DNA of 58,877 nt from Terriglobia bacterium (GTDB lineage: Bacteria > Acidobacteriota > Terriglobia > JAIQFV01): the NCBI GenBank assembly GCA_020072965.1, contig JAIQFY010000051.1, forward strand, positions 1-58,877, written 5' to 3'. The notes under the pieces are model-generated. The model saw only the letters and a program-made list of their open reading frames with translations. It did no database searches and was not told the DNA's origin. Below, in pieces: positions 17,285 through 26,358 of the stretch (position 1 is the first letter of the stretch; every line of letters starts with the position of its first letter). The position numbers and the translations under genes were made by a program.

Positions 17285-18610
17285 TTGCTCTCGCGGAGGC
17301 AACGCGGGAAGGTCTACCGTCATCCAAGATATAAAAATCTAGGGAAGGCTCGGGAACAAATGGCCAATCTAAAACAGCAGAAAGCTGTAGTCGAGTACCT
17401 GGGTTCGCGACTGGAAGCCTTGCGCAATCTCCCGGACAGTCCTGAGAAATCGCAGCATCTCAAAGATCTTGAAACCGAATACAAAAACGCGCGCCAGGAA
17501 CTGAGCCAACTGGAAAGCCTGGCGGGCCCGCAAGTCGAGTTACATGAAGCCCCTGAGCTGAAGCTCACCATTATCGAACCCCCCGCACGATGGCAGTCCT
17601 TTAGGGAAAGCCTCAGCATCCTGATGAAGCCCAGTCCTCCGCCTCCGAAGTGGGTGGAAGGGGAAGAGGCGATTGCGATTGACAAAGTTTTTATGGACGA
17701 GGAGCCGTGGTACAAGACGCTTCCCAACGCCATCAAGGGGTACTTTTCCAACGAGAAGCCGCATTACAACATTACGGCCCAGCCGGTGGAAGTCCCCGAC
17801 ATCTGGGCCGACTATAAACTGAGCAAGGCCTCGCCCGTTTACTCCGTCCTGTTGCATGTGCTCTTTGTCGTGCTTTTGATTTACGTAGGAAAGAAAATTG
17901 TGACTGCGGTCATTCCAACCAAGCAGGTCGCGGAAATTATTCTCGACTCGCCTTATGACAAGATGGTTCCTCCGGACGCAAAGAAAGCTGGCGGAGGAGG
18001 CGGCGGCGGACTGCGCGATCCATTACCTGCAAACAAGGGAAAACTGCCGAAGCTGGCCACGGAGCAACTGGTTCCACCCACCCCGAAGCCGCCCGTCGAG
18101 GATCCCAAACTCCCAGCCGAGCCTTCAGTTATGGTGCTGGCGCAATTGCCCAAATTGAATCTGCCCAACTATGGAGATCCCCTGGGGCAGAATGGACCGC
18201 TTTCTGCCGGCCCCGGTTCGGGAGGTGGGATTGGTTCGGGCACTGGGCATGGGGTTGGTTCCGGAAATGGCCCGGGAGCCGGGCCTGGCGAAGGGGGCGG
18301 TTCCGGTGGAGGTCCTTTTTCACCCGGTCGGGGCGGTGTTTCAATGCCGCAATGCGTGGAAAACTGCGCGATGAAACCCCCGTACAGCGAAGAAGGCTAC
18401 AAGCTCAAGATTCAGGGGACGGTCCTGGTGCAATTTGTGGTGCGCTCAAACGGCACCACGGATAGTTTCAAGGTTCTTCGAGGCCTCGGCTACGGACTTG
18501 ATGAGGCTGCCGTTGAAACCGTCAGGAAATGGAGATTCCGTCCCGCCTTGAAAGACGCTCGAGCGGTGGATTGTTACGCCCAGGTCGAGGTGAACTTCCG
18601 GCTGTTCTGA
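17285..18610 (+). CDS. TonB-family energy transducer-like protein
   Basis: This protein of about 441 residues ends in a TonB C-terminal domain (about 355-441; GTVLVQFVVRSNGTTDSFKV, then DEAAVETVRKWRFRPAL). Unlike classical TonB, the membrane helix is in the middle (about 182-203). It is preceded by a long cytoplasmic part with a predicted coiled coil (25-75) and followed by a Pro-rich and a Gly-rich linker (about 235-345). Such proteins carry energy from the inner membrane to outer-membrane receptors, or act as TonB-like envelope linkers. TTG at 17285 has AGGAGA five bases before it; ATG at 17360 is an alternative start. A strong terminator follows. Confidence 0.85.
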   Translation: MLSRRQRGKVYRHPRYKNLGKAREQMANLKQQKAVVEYLGSRLEALRNLPDSPEKSQHLKDLETEYKNARQELSQLESLAGPQVELHEAPELKLTIIEPPARWQSFRESLSILMKPSPPPPKWVEGEEAIAIDKVFMDEEPWYKTLPNAIKGYFSNEKPHYNITAQPVEVPDIWADYKLSKASPVYSVLLHVLFVVLLIYVGKKIVTAVIPTKQVAEIILDSPYDKMVPPDAKKAGGGGGGGLRDPLPANKGKLPKLATEQLVPPTPKPPVEDPKLPAEPSVMVLAQLPKLNLPNYGDPLGQNGPLSAGPGSGGGIGSGTGHGVGSGNGPGAGPGEGGGSGGGPFSPGRGGVSMPQCVENCAMKPPYSEEGYKLKIQGTVLVQFVVRSNGTTDSFKVLRGLGYGLDEAAVETVRKWRFRPALKDARAVDCYAQVEVNFRLF

Positions 18611-18643
18611 CAGAATCCCATTAAGATTGCCGCAATAAAAAAA

Positions 18644-18667
18644 CCCCGACGAGTCGGGGTTTTTTTT
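18644..18667 (+). terminator. Rho-independent terminator
   Basis: CCCCGA (18644-18649), loop CGAG and TCGGGG (18654-18659) are followed by eight T. It lies 33 bp after the TonB-like gene stop. The A run before the stem would let it act on the other strand as well. Confidence 0.93.
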
Positions 18668-18939
18668 GATCTTCCCCCATCAAGACGAATCATCCCGAAT
18701 CCCGAATTTGAATGCCATGATCAATGTCGGAGGAAGATTCGATTCCGATTAGTAGATGCCTTTCTGACATCGCTCTTGTCTCCTTGGACCCGAAGGGCTG
18801 TTGCGCCGTGGCGCATAGTCCCACCTTCCGAAGATCCACCGTGGCGGGAGCCCGCGCGTTCTCAGCGTGTCGAGGATGAGGTCGGAATGAGAATAAGCAT
18901 CAGATCCCAGGCCCACAGGGCCTAAACCAGCAGCTTCCT

Positions 18940-19105
18940 TCCCCGAAGAGCATGAACTGACCGAACGGAGTCACACCTTTCTCCCTCTTTATCCGGTCCC
19001 TTCTACGGCGGCACAATTTCATTCTTCCTGCATTCCATCCCAACCTGTTTGATTCGAGGAGTCTACCGCTTCGTTGACGCCCTTAACTTTCGAACTCAGG
19101 TTCAT
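18940..19105. repeat. Dispersed repeat, diverged copy C
   Basis: This diverged relative of 4907-5123 and 11332-11549 shares the order of blocks: a GAGTCA element, a TCCGGTCCCTTCTACGGCGG block, TTCATTCTTCCTGCATTCCATCC, a GATTCGAGGAG-TCTACCGC block and TTGACGCCCTTAA. Identity is clearly lower than between A and B, and the left third is hard to align. Confidence 0.5.
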
Positions 19106-19176
19106 TGATGTCTCCCGAATAAGTCTGAGCCCATTCTCCGAAGAGAATCCATCCCACAACCCGGGGTTGGAGAAAT

Positions 19177-20010
19177 CTAGTGCGGCTTTTCGAAGAAGCT
19201 GTCGGGCACCCCGGGGTTGACTTTAAAATCGCTGAAGGTGATGGTGGATGCGGCCCCCGGTTGATTGGAGCGAACCCGCGTTGGAAATTGGATCCCCCCG
19301 AAGGCCCGGTAGTCCTCGTAACGCATGTCGAACTTGTTTACTCCCCGACCCTGTTTGGTCTCCACTTCTTCCTCATATTCGAATCGCCGGACCAGAAAAG
19401 TCTGGGAGTCCAGTGAGATCTCCCCTCGAGCAAAATTTTTCCCCAGAAAACCGCTCGTCCCGATGACCAAATAGCGCACGCCCTCAATGCTCCGTTCCCC
19501 CTCCGCCCAAAATTTTGTCAGGCGATCAAAGATGTCATAGGGCTGTGATTGAAGTTGCGTCGAAATTTTGAGAGGTTCTGTATCGGAGGCCGTTAATTCA
19601 ATGAGCGTCTGCTCACTCTTCAGCCATGCGCTCGGGCCATTGACAATGGTCATGGCAAAAAAGTCTGAGCCCGACACCTCGCTTCGAAACCTATCAGTGC
19701 CTTTGTAATACACCTTGAATTTGACCGGGTGGCCCTGGGGTCCCGCCGACTCACTCGCAAAACTTAAGTCCGTGATCCCTGCAAGACGTTCCTCTCCGCC
19801 ATACGCCGAGACAGAACGTGCAATCCACTTTTTCGCCTCCTCGAAGCGTGCAGGATCATTTTCGCCGGACTTCTCCTTCGACCTTTCGCCGGGTCGCGGC
19901 GCCGCTTGTCCGGCTGCGACCAGAGTCAGGCCGGAAAAAACGAGACCGGGGCATAGCAATAGGCCCAGCAGCACCTTTGCTCCCGGTGTCATCAATCGAC
20001 TCGAATGCAT
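19177..20010 (-). CDS. Exported LolA-like outer-membrane lipoprotein-related protein
   Basis: This 277-residue protein has a signal peptide (residues 1-36, ending VAAGQA), a charged linker and then a LolA/LppX-like beta-rich domain (about 55-275). It starts with the helix ARSVSAYGGEERLAGI, seen in many acidobacterial periplasmic proteins. The half-barrel fold of this group binds lipid or hydrophobic moieties, but the cargo is unknown. It lies 105 bp after a related, frame-disrupted gene on the same strand. Confidence 0.72.
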   Translation of the reverse strand: MHSSRLMTPGAKVLLGLLLCPGLVFSGLTLVAAGQAAPRPGERSKEKSGENDPARFEEAKKWIARSVSAYGGEERLAGITDLSFASESAGPQGHPVKFKVYYKGTDRFRSEVSGSDFFAMTIVNGPSAWLKSEQTLIELTASDTEPLKISTQLQSQPYDIFDRLTKFWAEGERSIEGVRYLVIGTSGFLGKNFARGEISLDSQTFLVRRFEYEEEVETKQGRGVNKFDMRYEDYRAFGGIQFPTRVRSNQPGAASTITFSDFKVNPGVPDSFFEKPH

Positions 20011-20115
20011 GCATTCCTCCGCGGACTCAATTCACTCGCCTCACCCATCATGCAACGGAAGGCCCCTCGGAATTCGCGCCGTGTCAGGAAGCCGTGAATG
20101 GAATGCTCATGGGAA

Positions 20116-20855
20116 TTACCGGATCGGATCGAAATAAGGCCCGGTTACTTTTCCATTCACCTGAATTTCAGTAAAGATATCTTCACGCTTGCGCAGGCCC
20201 GCCTGGTATTGGACCATCCGGTGTGGCCAGCGAAGGGACCCCACTTTACGAAAATTAAAAAAGACGTCCGTCGTCTCGACAGGATTCCCTTCCACATCAA
20301 TGTCCGCATATACAGCACGAAGCGGCAAGTGGGTCCCCGCATCAAAATAGAATCGCGTGGAATTGGCGGAACCATCCTCAAACTCAACCACATCAGCCTT
20401 GATGCCGTCGATCTCCTCGCGGGCCACGATGCGCATCCTGGCGCCCGGGGCATTGACATGAAACAAAGCCAGAAGCCCGCGGGTCAATACGACCTTCATA
20501 GAATCCGCGATCCGCAGGTTGATGTTGGCGGGATAGGGGTTCAAATTTTCCATGCCCCAGCCGACTTTTCCGTTAAACGCCTGAATCACTTTCAAGGGTT
20601 GCAGATTGACATCAACCCGATATTTGTCAGGTCGCATATAGACATACTGGGCTGAACCCTGGAGCTCGCTATCTCCGGCCACGACTCGAGTCATTCCAAG
20701 CATTCACTTTCCTGATCATTCTCACCGAGAGCGATGGCCTGGCCTCCAAGAAATGGAGATGCGAGTCCGGCGATGATACCGAAGGTCAAGGCACATCGAG
20801 TCAAGAGGGTTATCCTTGGGCCGTTGCCAATGAAGAGCTCTCGCATTCCCTTCAT
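20116..20855 (-). pseudogene. LolA-like exported protein split by a frame change
   Basis: Two pieces overlap. A 54-codon frame (20855 down to 20691) encodes a signal peptide (RCALTFGIIAGLASPFLGGQA) and stops soon after. A second frame (20703 down to 20116, 195 codons) encodes the mature LolA-like domain from TRVVAGDSELQGSAQYVY onward but has no export signal. The helix with the YGGEERL-like motif present in the paralogue at 19177-20010 is missing at the junction. This indicates a frameshift with a small deletion, or a sequencing error. If it were intact the product would be about 250 residues. Confidence 0.65.
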
Positions 20856-21069
20856 GAGAATCCCACTCCGGAGTGATTCATGTTTGATCGATGCTGATGC
20901 ATTATAAGGTCATGGTCAGTATTCCCAAGTGATTTTTTCGCTTGGGCCCCAAGGCGTCGTTGGAGTGTCAAACAAACCCCCGTTTTCACCCGATTTGAAA
21001 TTGACAAGCACGGCTCCTTACTCGACAATGTCCTTCACCTTCCAACGGTTTGCACGCACAGGAGAAGTC

Positions 21070-22221
21070 ATGTTTAAGACGCGGATCATGACGCCGGGGC
21101 CGACACAGTTGCTTCCCGAAGCGCAGGCCGCGATGGCGGGCCCGATCCCCCATCATCGCACCGAGGCCTTTCGTAAGATATTTTCCGAAACGCGAACTCT
21201 TCTCCAGTACTTCTTTGATACTCAACAGGACGTGTTGATCCTTGCCTCTTCGGGCACGGGGGCGATGGAAGGCGCCATGGCCAACCTGCTCTCACCCGGC
21301 GATCGAGCCCTGATCATTTCGGCGGGAAAATTCGGGGAGCGCTGGACTTCCATCGCCCAGGCTTATTCGATCAACGCCGACGTCATCTCCGTCCCTTACG
21401 GCGAGACCTTCGATTTACGAACGGTGGAGGAGCGTCTGGAGGCAAACCCTCAAATCAAGGCCGTCTTCGTGCAGGCCACCGAAAGCTCCACCGGCGTTCG
21501 GCACGACATTGAACGCCTGGGAGCGATCGTCTCTGGGCGGCCGCAGACCTGTCTGGTGGTTGATGCCATCACGGGGCTGGGTGTGATGGAGGTGGCGACC
21601 GACCAGTGGCACCTGGACCTTGTCATTGGAGGCAGCCAGAAAGCGACGATGCTGCCCCCCGGCCTCGCATTCGTCAGCGTGAGCAAGAAAGCCTGGGCCA
21701 TGATACGGGAATCAAAATCGCCGCGTTATTACTTCGATTTCCAGAAGGAGCTAAAAAGCCAGACCAAGGGCGAGTCCGCTTTCACGCCGGCCATCTCGCT
21801 GGTGATCGGCCTCCACACTGCCCTGGAGCAAATCCGCGCTTATGGCCGCGACCGGTTGATTGCCAATGCCGCCCTGCTGGCCTCGGCGTCGCGCGTGGCG
21901 TTACAGGCCCTCGGTTTGAAATTGTTCGCCCGCTCATCGCCCAGTGACGCCTTAACGACCGTGTGTGCACCCCCGGGGATCGATTCAGGCGAGATCGTGA
22001 AGGCGTTCAAAGATCAATTTGGAATCGTGCTCGCCAACGGGCAGGGAGAAATGCAAGGTAAGATCTTTCGCATTGCCCATCTTGGCTATTACGACTTCTA
22101 CGATGCCATCGCCACGATCGCCTGCCTGGAAATCATCTTGAAGCAAATGGGCGTCGCGATTGAACTGGGAGCCGGGGTTCAAGCCGCACAGCGGGCGTTC
22201 CTCAACCACCCGCGGCCTTGA
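21070..22221 (+). CDS. Class V aminotransferase (serine/alanine-glyoxylate type)
   Basis: This is a PLP-dependent aminotransferase of 383 residues. The PLP lysine is Lys191 (GGSQKATMLPPG), the cofactor Asp is in VVDAITGLG (about 165), and MTPGPTQLLPEA opens the protein. The start at 21070 is chosen for its GGAGAAG site, removing 47 unlikely residues of the open frame. It lies 48 bp before serA in the same direction. That pairing suggests it acts as the phosphoserine or serine aminotransferase of serine synthesis, as known for this family in organisms without SerC. Serine-glyoxylate or alanine-glyoxylate exchange remains possible. Confidence 0.9.
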   Translation: MFKTRIMTPGPTQLLPEAQAAMAGPIPHHRTEAFRKIFSETRTLLQYFFDTQQDVLILASSGTGAMEGAMANLLSPGDRALIISAGKFGERWTSIAQAYSINADVISVPYGETFDLRTVEERLEANPQIKAVFVQATESSTGVRHDIERLGAIVSGRPQTCLVVDAITGLGVMEVATDQWHLDLVIGGSQKATMLPPGLAFVSVSKKAWAMIRESKSPRYYFDFQKELKSQTKGESAFTPAISLVIGLHTALEQIRAYGRDRLIANAALLASASRVALQALGLKLFARSSPSDALTTVCAPPGIDSGEIVKAFKDQFGIVLANGQGEMQGKIFRIAHLGYYDFYDAIATIACLEIILKQMGVAIELGAGVQAAQRAFLNHPRP

Positions 22222-22269
22222 GTTCTCCGGGCAAAGACCCCCGAAGCCGAAGACCGTATTCGAATTCCT

Positions 22270-23958
22270 ATGAAAATCCTCATCAGTGACAAAATCTCCA
22301 AGCGTGGAATTGAACTGCTCCAGCGCGAACCGGATTTCCAGGTGGATGTTAAGACCGACCTCTCGCGCGAGGCGCTGATGACCGTCATCCGCGATTACGA
22401 TGCACTTATCGTCCGCAGCGCCACCAAAGTGACGAACGAGGTCATCGAAAGGGCGAAAAACCTCAAAGTGATCGGCCGCGCCGGCACGGGCGTCGACAAC
22501 GTAGACGTCGAGGCGGCGACGCGTCATGGCGTCGCGGTCATGAATACCCCCGCCGGCAATTCCACCAGCGTGGCCGAACACGCCTTTGCCCTCATGCTCG
22601 CCCTGGCGCGCTCGATCCCCAACGCCAATGCCTCTCTGAAACAGGGTCAGTGGGACAAGAAATCGTTTCTGGGTTCCGAGCTCAAAGACAAATTTCTGGG
22701 CATCATCGGACTGGGAAAAATCGGGATCGAAGTCGCCCGACGCGCCCAGGCCTTCAAAATGCGCGTCATGGCTTACGATCCTTACGTGTCGGAACGCATT
22801 GCCAAGGACCTGACAGTGGCCCTGGTCCCGCTGGAGATCCTGTTGCGGGAATCCGATTTCATCACTTTGCATTTGGCGCTGAGTTCCGCCACTCGCGGCT
22901 TCATTGATTCCGCGAAGTTGAAACTCATGAAGCCGACCGCCCGACTCATTAACTGCGCCCGGGGTGAGGTGATCGATGAAGCCGCGCTCTGCGAAGCGCT
23001 AGCGGCCAAAAGGATTGCCGGTGCCGCCCTCGATGTCTTTGCCGAAGAGCCCCCTGAAAACCGGAGGCTGCTGGAGTTTCCTAACCTCATCTGTACCCCG
23101 CACATCGGTGCATCCACAGTGGAAGCGCAAGAAAATGTGGGCATCGAAATCGCCAGACAAGTGCGCACTTTCTTGAAGTCGGGCGTAGCCCAGAATGCCG
23201 TCAACCTTCCATCCTTAACCCTGGAGGAATTTCACAAGCTGGAGCCTTTTCTCCGACTGGGCGAACGCATGGGGACTTTTCTTGCTTCGATTGTAGAAGG
23301 CCGGGTGAACGAGATTGGAATCCGCTACTACGGTGAACTGGCGCAAATAAACACGAGTTTCATTTCAAATACCATCGTCAAAGCCCTGCTCTTACCCGTT
23401 TCCGACCGGGTAAACGCCATCAATGCCCGGGCAGTCGCGGAAGAGCGCGGGATCACCGTCGTGGAATCCAACAGCAGCCGGCAAAGACATTTCTCGAACC
23501 TCATTTCGCTGAAGCTGCATTTGACCGATGGCTCCACTCCCCCGCCGCAAGAAACGAAACGCACGAGAATCCCGGCTTCGGAGGGCGGAGCAAGCAGCCT
23601 GGCCGCCCAACCACAGACCCGGGAGGAGTGGGTTGAAGGGACCGTCTTGCTCGGCCCGGCCGGCCTGTTGAACGAATCAGCCTGCCGGCTCGTCTCAGTT
23701 GACGGGATCGACTTGGAGGCCCCTCTGCGCGGTACTCTGTTGTTCTTCCGGAACGAGGACACTCCGGGCGTTGTGGGGCACATCGGGACAACCCTGGGCC
23801 GCACTCACATTAATATCGCCGGGTTTGCGCTGGGGCGCGACGAGAACACTCATACCGCCATTGGGGTAGTCAACATTGATGATGACGTGTCGCGCGAAGT
23901 GCTGGAGGAAATTTGCCGCTTTCCGGCCATCCGATTTGCCCGTGTGGTGAAGGTGTAG
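22270..23958 (+). CDS. serA: D-3-phosphoglycerate dehydrogenase
   Basis: This enzyme oxidises 3-phosphoglycerate with NAD+, the first step of serine synthesis. Features are the NAD-binding GLGKIG (147-152), the catalytic Arg231 (NCARGEV), Glu260 and His278 (PHIGAST), and a C-terminal ACT domain (about 490-562, EDTPGVVGHIG) for feedback control. At 562 residues it is longer than the usual 525. The extra part is a Pro/Ser/Ala-rich insertion (about 425-458) in the intervening domain that separates substrate and ACT domains. It is in an operon with the class V aminotransferase. Confidence 0.96.
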   Translation: MKILISDKISKRGIELLQREPDFQVDVKTDLSREALMTVIRDYDALIVRSATKVTNEVIERAKNLKVIGRAGTGVDNVDVEAATRHGVAVMNTPAGNSTSVAEHAFALMLALARSIPNANASLKQGQWDKKSFLGSELKDKFLGIIGLGKIGIEVARRAQAFKMRVMAYDPYVSERIAKDLTVALVPLEILLRESDFITLHLALSSATRGFIDSAKLKLMKPTARLINCARGEVIDEAALCEALAAKRIAGAALDVFAEEPPENRRLLEFPNLICTPHIGASTVEAQENVGIEIARQVRTFLKSGVAQNAVNLPSLTLEEFHKLEPFLRLGERMGTFLASIVEGRVNEIGIRYYGELAQINTSFISNTIVKALLLPVSDRVNAINARAVAEERGITVVESNSSRQRHFSNLISLKLHLTDGSTPPPQETKRTRIPASEGGASSLAAQPQTREEWVEGTVLLGPAGLLNESACRLVSVDGIDLEAPLRGTLLFFRNEDTPGVVGHIGTTLGRTHINIAGFALGRDENTHTAIGVVNIDDDVSREVLEEICRFPAIRFARVVKV

Positions 23959-24252
23959 CGGCGGGATCCCCTTTGAAGAAAAGGGTCCATGTTCCATACC
24001 TTGCGGCTCTGAAGCCTGAATGAATTTAGTGTGAGCGCAAGCGAGCCGGCCCTGACCGGTTTGCTCTTATTGGCGCCATTTTCAGAGACCTCCAAATTTA
24101 AGGTTGCAAATCGGAACGGATTCCCCCATCATTACTAATCGTTTTCTGCCGTATTTCTTCATCCCAACTCATCTTCCGCCGTAAAGGACAGCGGGTTCTT
24201 GCCGGCGGATACAAACTCAGTTAAGAATCTTGTTCAACCGGGAGAATTCATC

Positions 24253-25569
24253 GTGATTAAAAAAGGAGTAAAGATCGCGCCCGCCAAAGGTAAATTGGGT
24301 GTTCTGATCCCCGGCCTGGGAGCAGTGGCCACCACCTTCATCGCAGGGGTAGAGGCCGTTCGCAAAGGGCTGGCTCGTCCCATCGGCTCGCTGACGCAGA
24401 TGGGCACCATTCGTCTTGGAAAACGCACCGAGAACCGTGTTCCCGCGATCAGGGAATTCGTTCCCCTGGCAGATCTCAACGACCTTGTGTTTGGCGGCTG
24501 GGACATCTTTCCGGATGACGGGTACCAAATCGCCTGCAAAGCGGGTGTTCTGGAACGGGATCTGCTCGATTCGGTTCGAGATGAATTGGAGCAGCTTCGC
24601 CCCATGAAGGCGGTCTTCAGCCGCAAGTATGTGAAGAAGTTGGATGGCCCCAACGTGAAGCGAGGCAGGAACAAGTGGGAATTGGCCCAACAGCTCAAGG
24701 AGGATATCCGCCGATTTCAGAAGGAAACCGGGGTAGACCGCACCGTGATGGTGTGGTGCGGCTCCACGGAGGTGTTCCTGAAGCCGAGCGACGTTCATTC
24801 CTCGCTGGCAAAGTTTGAAAGGGGGTTAAAGGCCAACGACCCTAAAATTCCTTCCTCCATGGTCTATGCCTACGCTGCTCTTTCTCTTGGCATCCCCTTT
24901 GCCAATGGCGCACCCAACCTGACCATCGACATCGAAGCCATGCGCCAACTGGCGCGGAAGAACAACGTCCCGGTGTGCGGGAAGGATTTCAAGACCGGAC
25001 AAACCCTCATGAAGACGATTCTGGCGCCCGGCTTCAAGGCGCGCATGCTGGGTCTCGATGGATGGTTTTCCACCAACATCCTGGGAAACCGTGACGGTGA
25101 GGTACTGGATGACCCGGAGTCTTTCAAGACCAAGGAGGAATCCAAGCTGGGGGTGCTCGAACACATCCTCCAGCCGGAGGTCTATCCCGAACTGTACGGT
25201 AAAATTCATCACAAGGTGCGCATCAATTATTATCCCCCTCGGGGCGACAATAAAGAAGGTTGGGACAACATCGACATTTTCGGGTGGCTTGGCTACCCGA
25301 TGCAGATCAAGGTGGACTTCCTGTGCCGTGATTCCATCCTGGCGGCGCCCATCGTTCTCGATCTGGTCCTTTTCCTCGACCTCGCCCGACGCGCCGGAAT
25401 GCGCGGCATCCAGGAATGGCTGAGCTTCTATTTCAAATCGCCGATGTGCGCACCGCAGCTGTACCCCGAACACGACCTGTTCATTCAACTCATGAAGCTG
25501 AAGAACACCCTTCGCTACATGCGCGGCGAGGAGATGATTACTCACCTGGGTTTGGAATATTACGATTAG
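24253..25569 (+). CDS. Inositol-3-phosphate synthase
   Basis: The enzyme converts glucose-6-phosphate to myo-inositol-3-phosphate using bound NAD, feeding phosphatidylinositol or inositol compound synthesis. The N terminus has a Rossmann motif (GVLIPGLGAVATTF), and the signature GKDFKTGQTLMKT with its catalytic lysines is at about 253-265 of the 438 residues. NYYPPRGDNKEGWDN is also conserved. A GTG start at 24253 is chosen because GGGAG lies eight bases before it; the frame is open further upstream. It is a single gene. The family is scattered among bacteria and common in actinobacteria and acidobacteria. Confidence 0.93.
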   Translation: MIKKGVKIAPAKGKLGVLIPGLGAVATTFIAGVEAVRKGLARPIGSLTQMGTIRLGKRTENRVPAIREFVPLADLNDLVFGGWDIFPDDGYQIACKAGVLERDLLDSVRDELEQLRPMKAVFSRKYVKKLDGPNVKRGRNKWELAQQLKEDIRRFQKETGVDRTVMVWCGSTEVFLKPSDVHSSLAKFERGLKANDPKIPSSMVYAYAALSLGIPFANGAPNLTIDIEAMRQLARKNNVPVCGKDFKTGQTLMKTILAPGFKARMLGLDGWFSTNILGNRDGEVLDDPESFKTKEESKLGVLEHILQPEVYPELYGKIHHKVRINYYPPRGDNKEGWDNIDIFGWLGYPMQIKVDFLCRDSILAAPIVLDLVLFLDLARRAGMRGIQEWLSFYFKSPMCAPQLYPEHDLFIQLMKLKNTLRYMRGEEMITHLGLEYYD

Positions 25570-25676
25570 TGGGGTTCGACGGTTTTATTGTCGGCGCGTC
25601 CCGATCTATCGGAGCGCTCTACCACCTGGATATCCCAGATTAGGCCGTTAAACTTGCCGGTCGCAGGGGAGGTCTT

Positions 25677-26174
25677 ATGAGGCATCACATGCGCTTGATC
25701 ATCGCGGGTCTTCTTCTCAGCAGCGCAATTGTCCTCGGCGCGGAACCGCCGGGTCGGCTGGTCGGGACGTGGCAACTGGTTTCACGGGTTGACCGTGACC
25801 TGGGTGGAAAGATCGTCCCCGACCCAAGTCTTGGGCCTGATCCGATTGGATATCTGATCTACGATGGCTCCGGACATGTCGCAGTGCAACTCATGGGAAG
25901 ACATCGAAGCTCGGATCCCTGCCAGGTAACTGCACCTGCGGAAGCGAACAACCTTGCGCATGTCGGCGGCTATGATGCTTATTTCGGTCGATATGAAGTC
26001 GACCATGCGGCCAGTACGGTAACACATATCTTGGAAGGTGCGTTGTCTCAGGCCGATGTGGGGCGAAGTCTGGTGCGTCGATTTAAGCTCGATGGGGACA
26101 CTCTAGCCATCGAATTCGAGCCGGGGGCGAAGGGTCGAACGCGAACGTTGACCTGGCGGCGAGTGAGTCCTTGA
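25677..26174 (+). CDS. Exported lipocalin-like domain protein
   Basis: This 165-residue protein has a signal peptide (1-21, LIIAGLLLSSAIVLGA) and one lipocalin-like domain. The diagnostic LVGTWQLVS is followed by GYLIYDGSGHVAVQLM, and the YFGRYEVD and LTWRR strands are conserved. GGGGAGG precedes the ATG. Members of this family are small beta barrels often of unknown ligand. It stands alone, 107 bp after the inositol-phosphate synthase. Confidence 0.85.
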   Translation: MRHHMRLIIAGLLLSSAIVLGAEPPGRLVGTWQLVSRVDRDLGGKIVPDPSLGPDPIGYLIYDGSGHVAVQLMGRHRSSDPCQVTAPAEANNLAHVGGYDAYFGRYEVDHAASTVTHILEGALSQADVGRSLVRRFKLDGDTLAIEFEPGAKGRTRTLTWRRVSP

Positions 26175-26358
26175 GATAACAGCGGCCTCAGACCGCCTTC
26201 GGGCGGAATCGTGCTCCGCACTTCTCGCATTGGCGCTAACTGCTGAAGCTGTGCCCGCTACTCCCCGTGGGTCGGTACAACCCGGAAGTCATTCTTAACC
26301 AATTACTTATTTTCACACTCGTCCCCCACCCTTTCCTTGATCTCCGAATTATGCTTAA

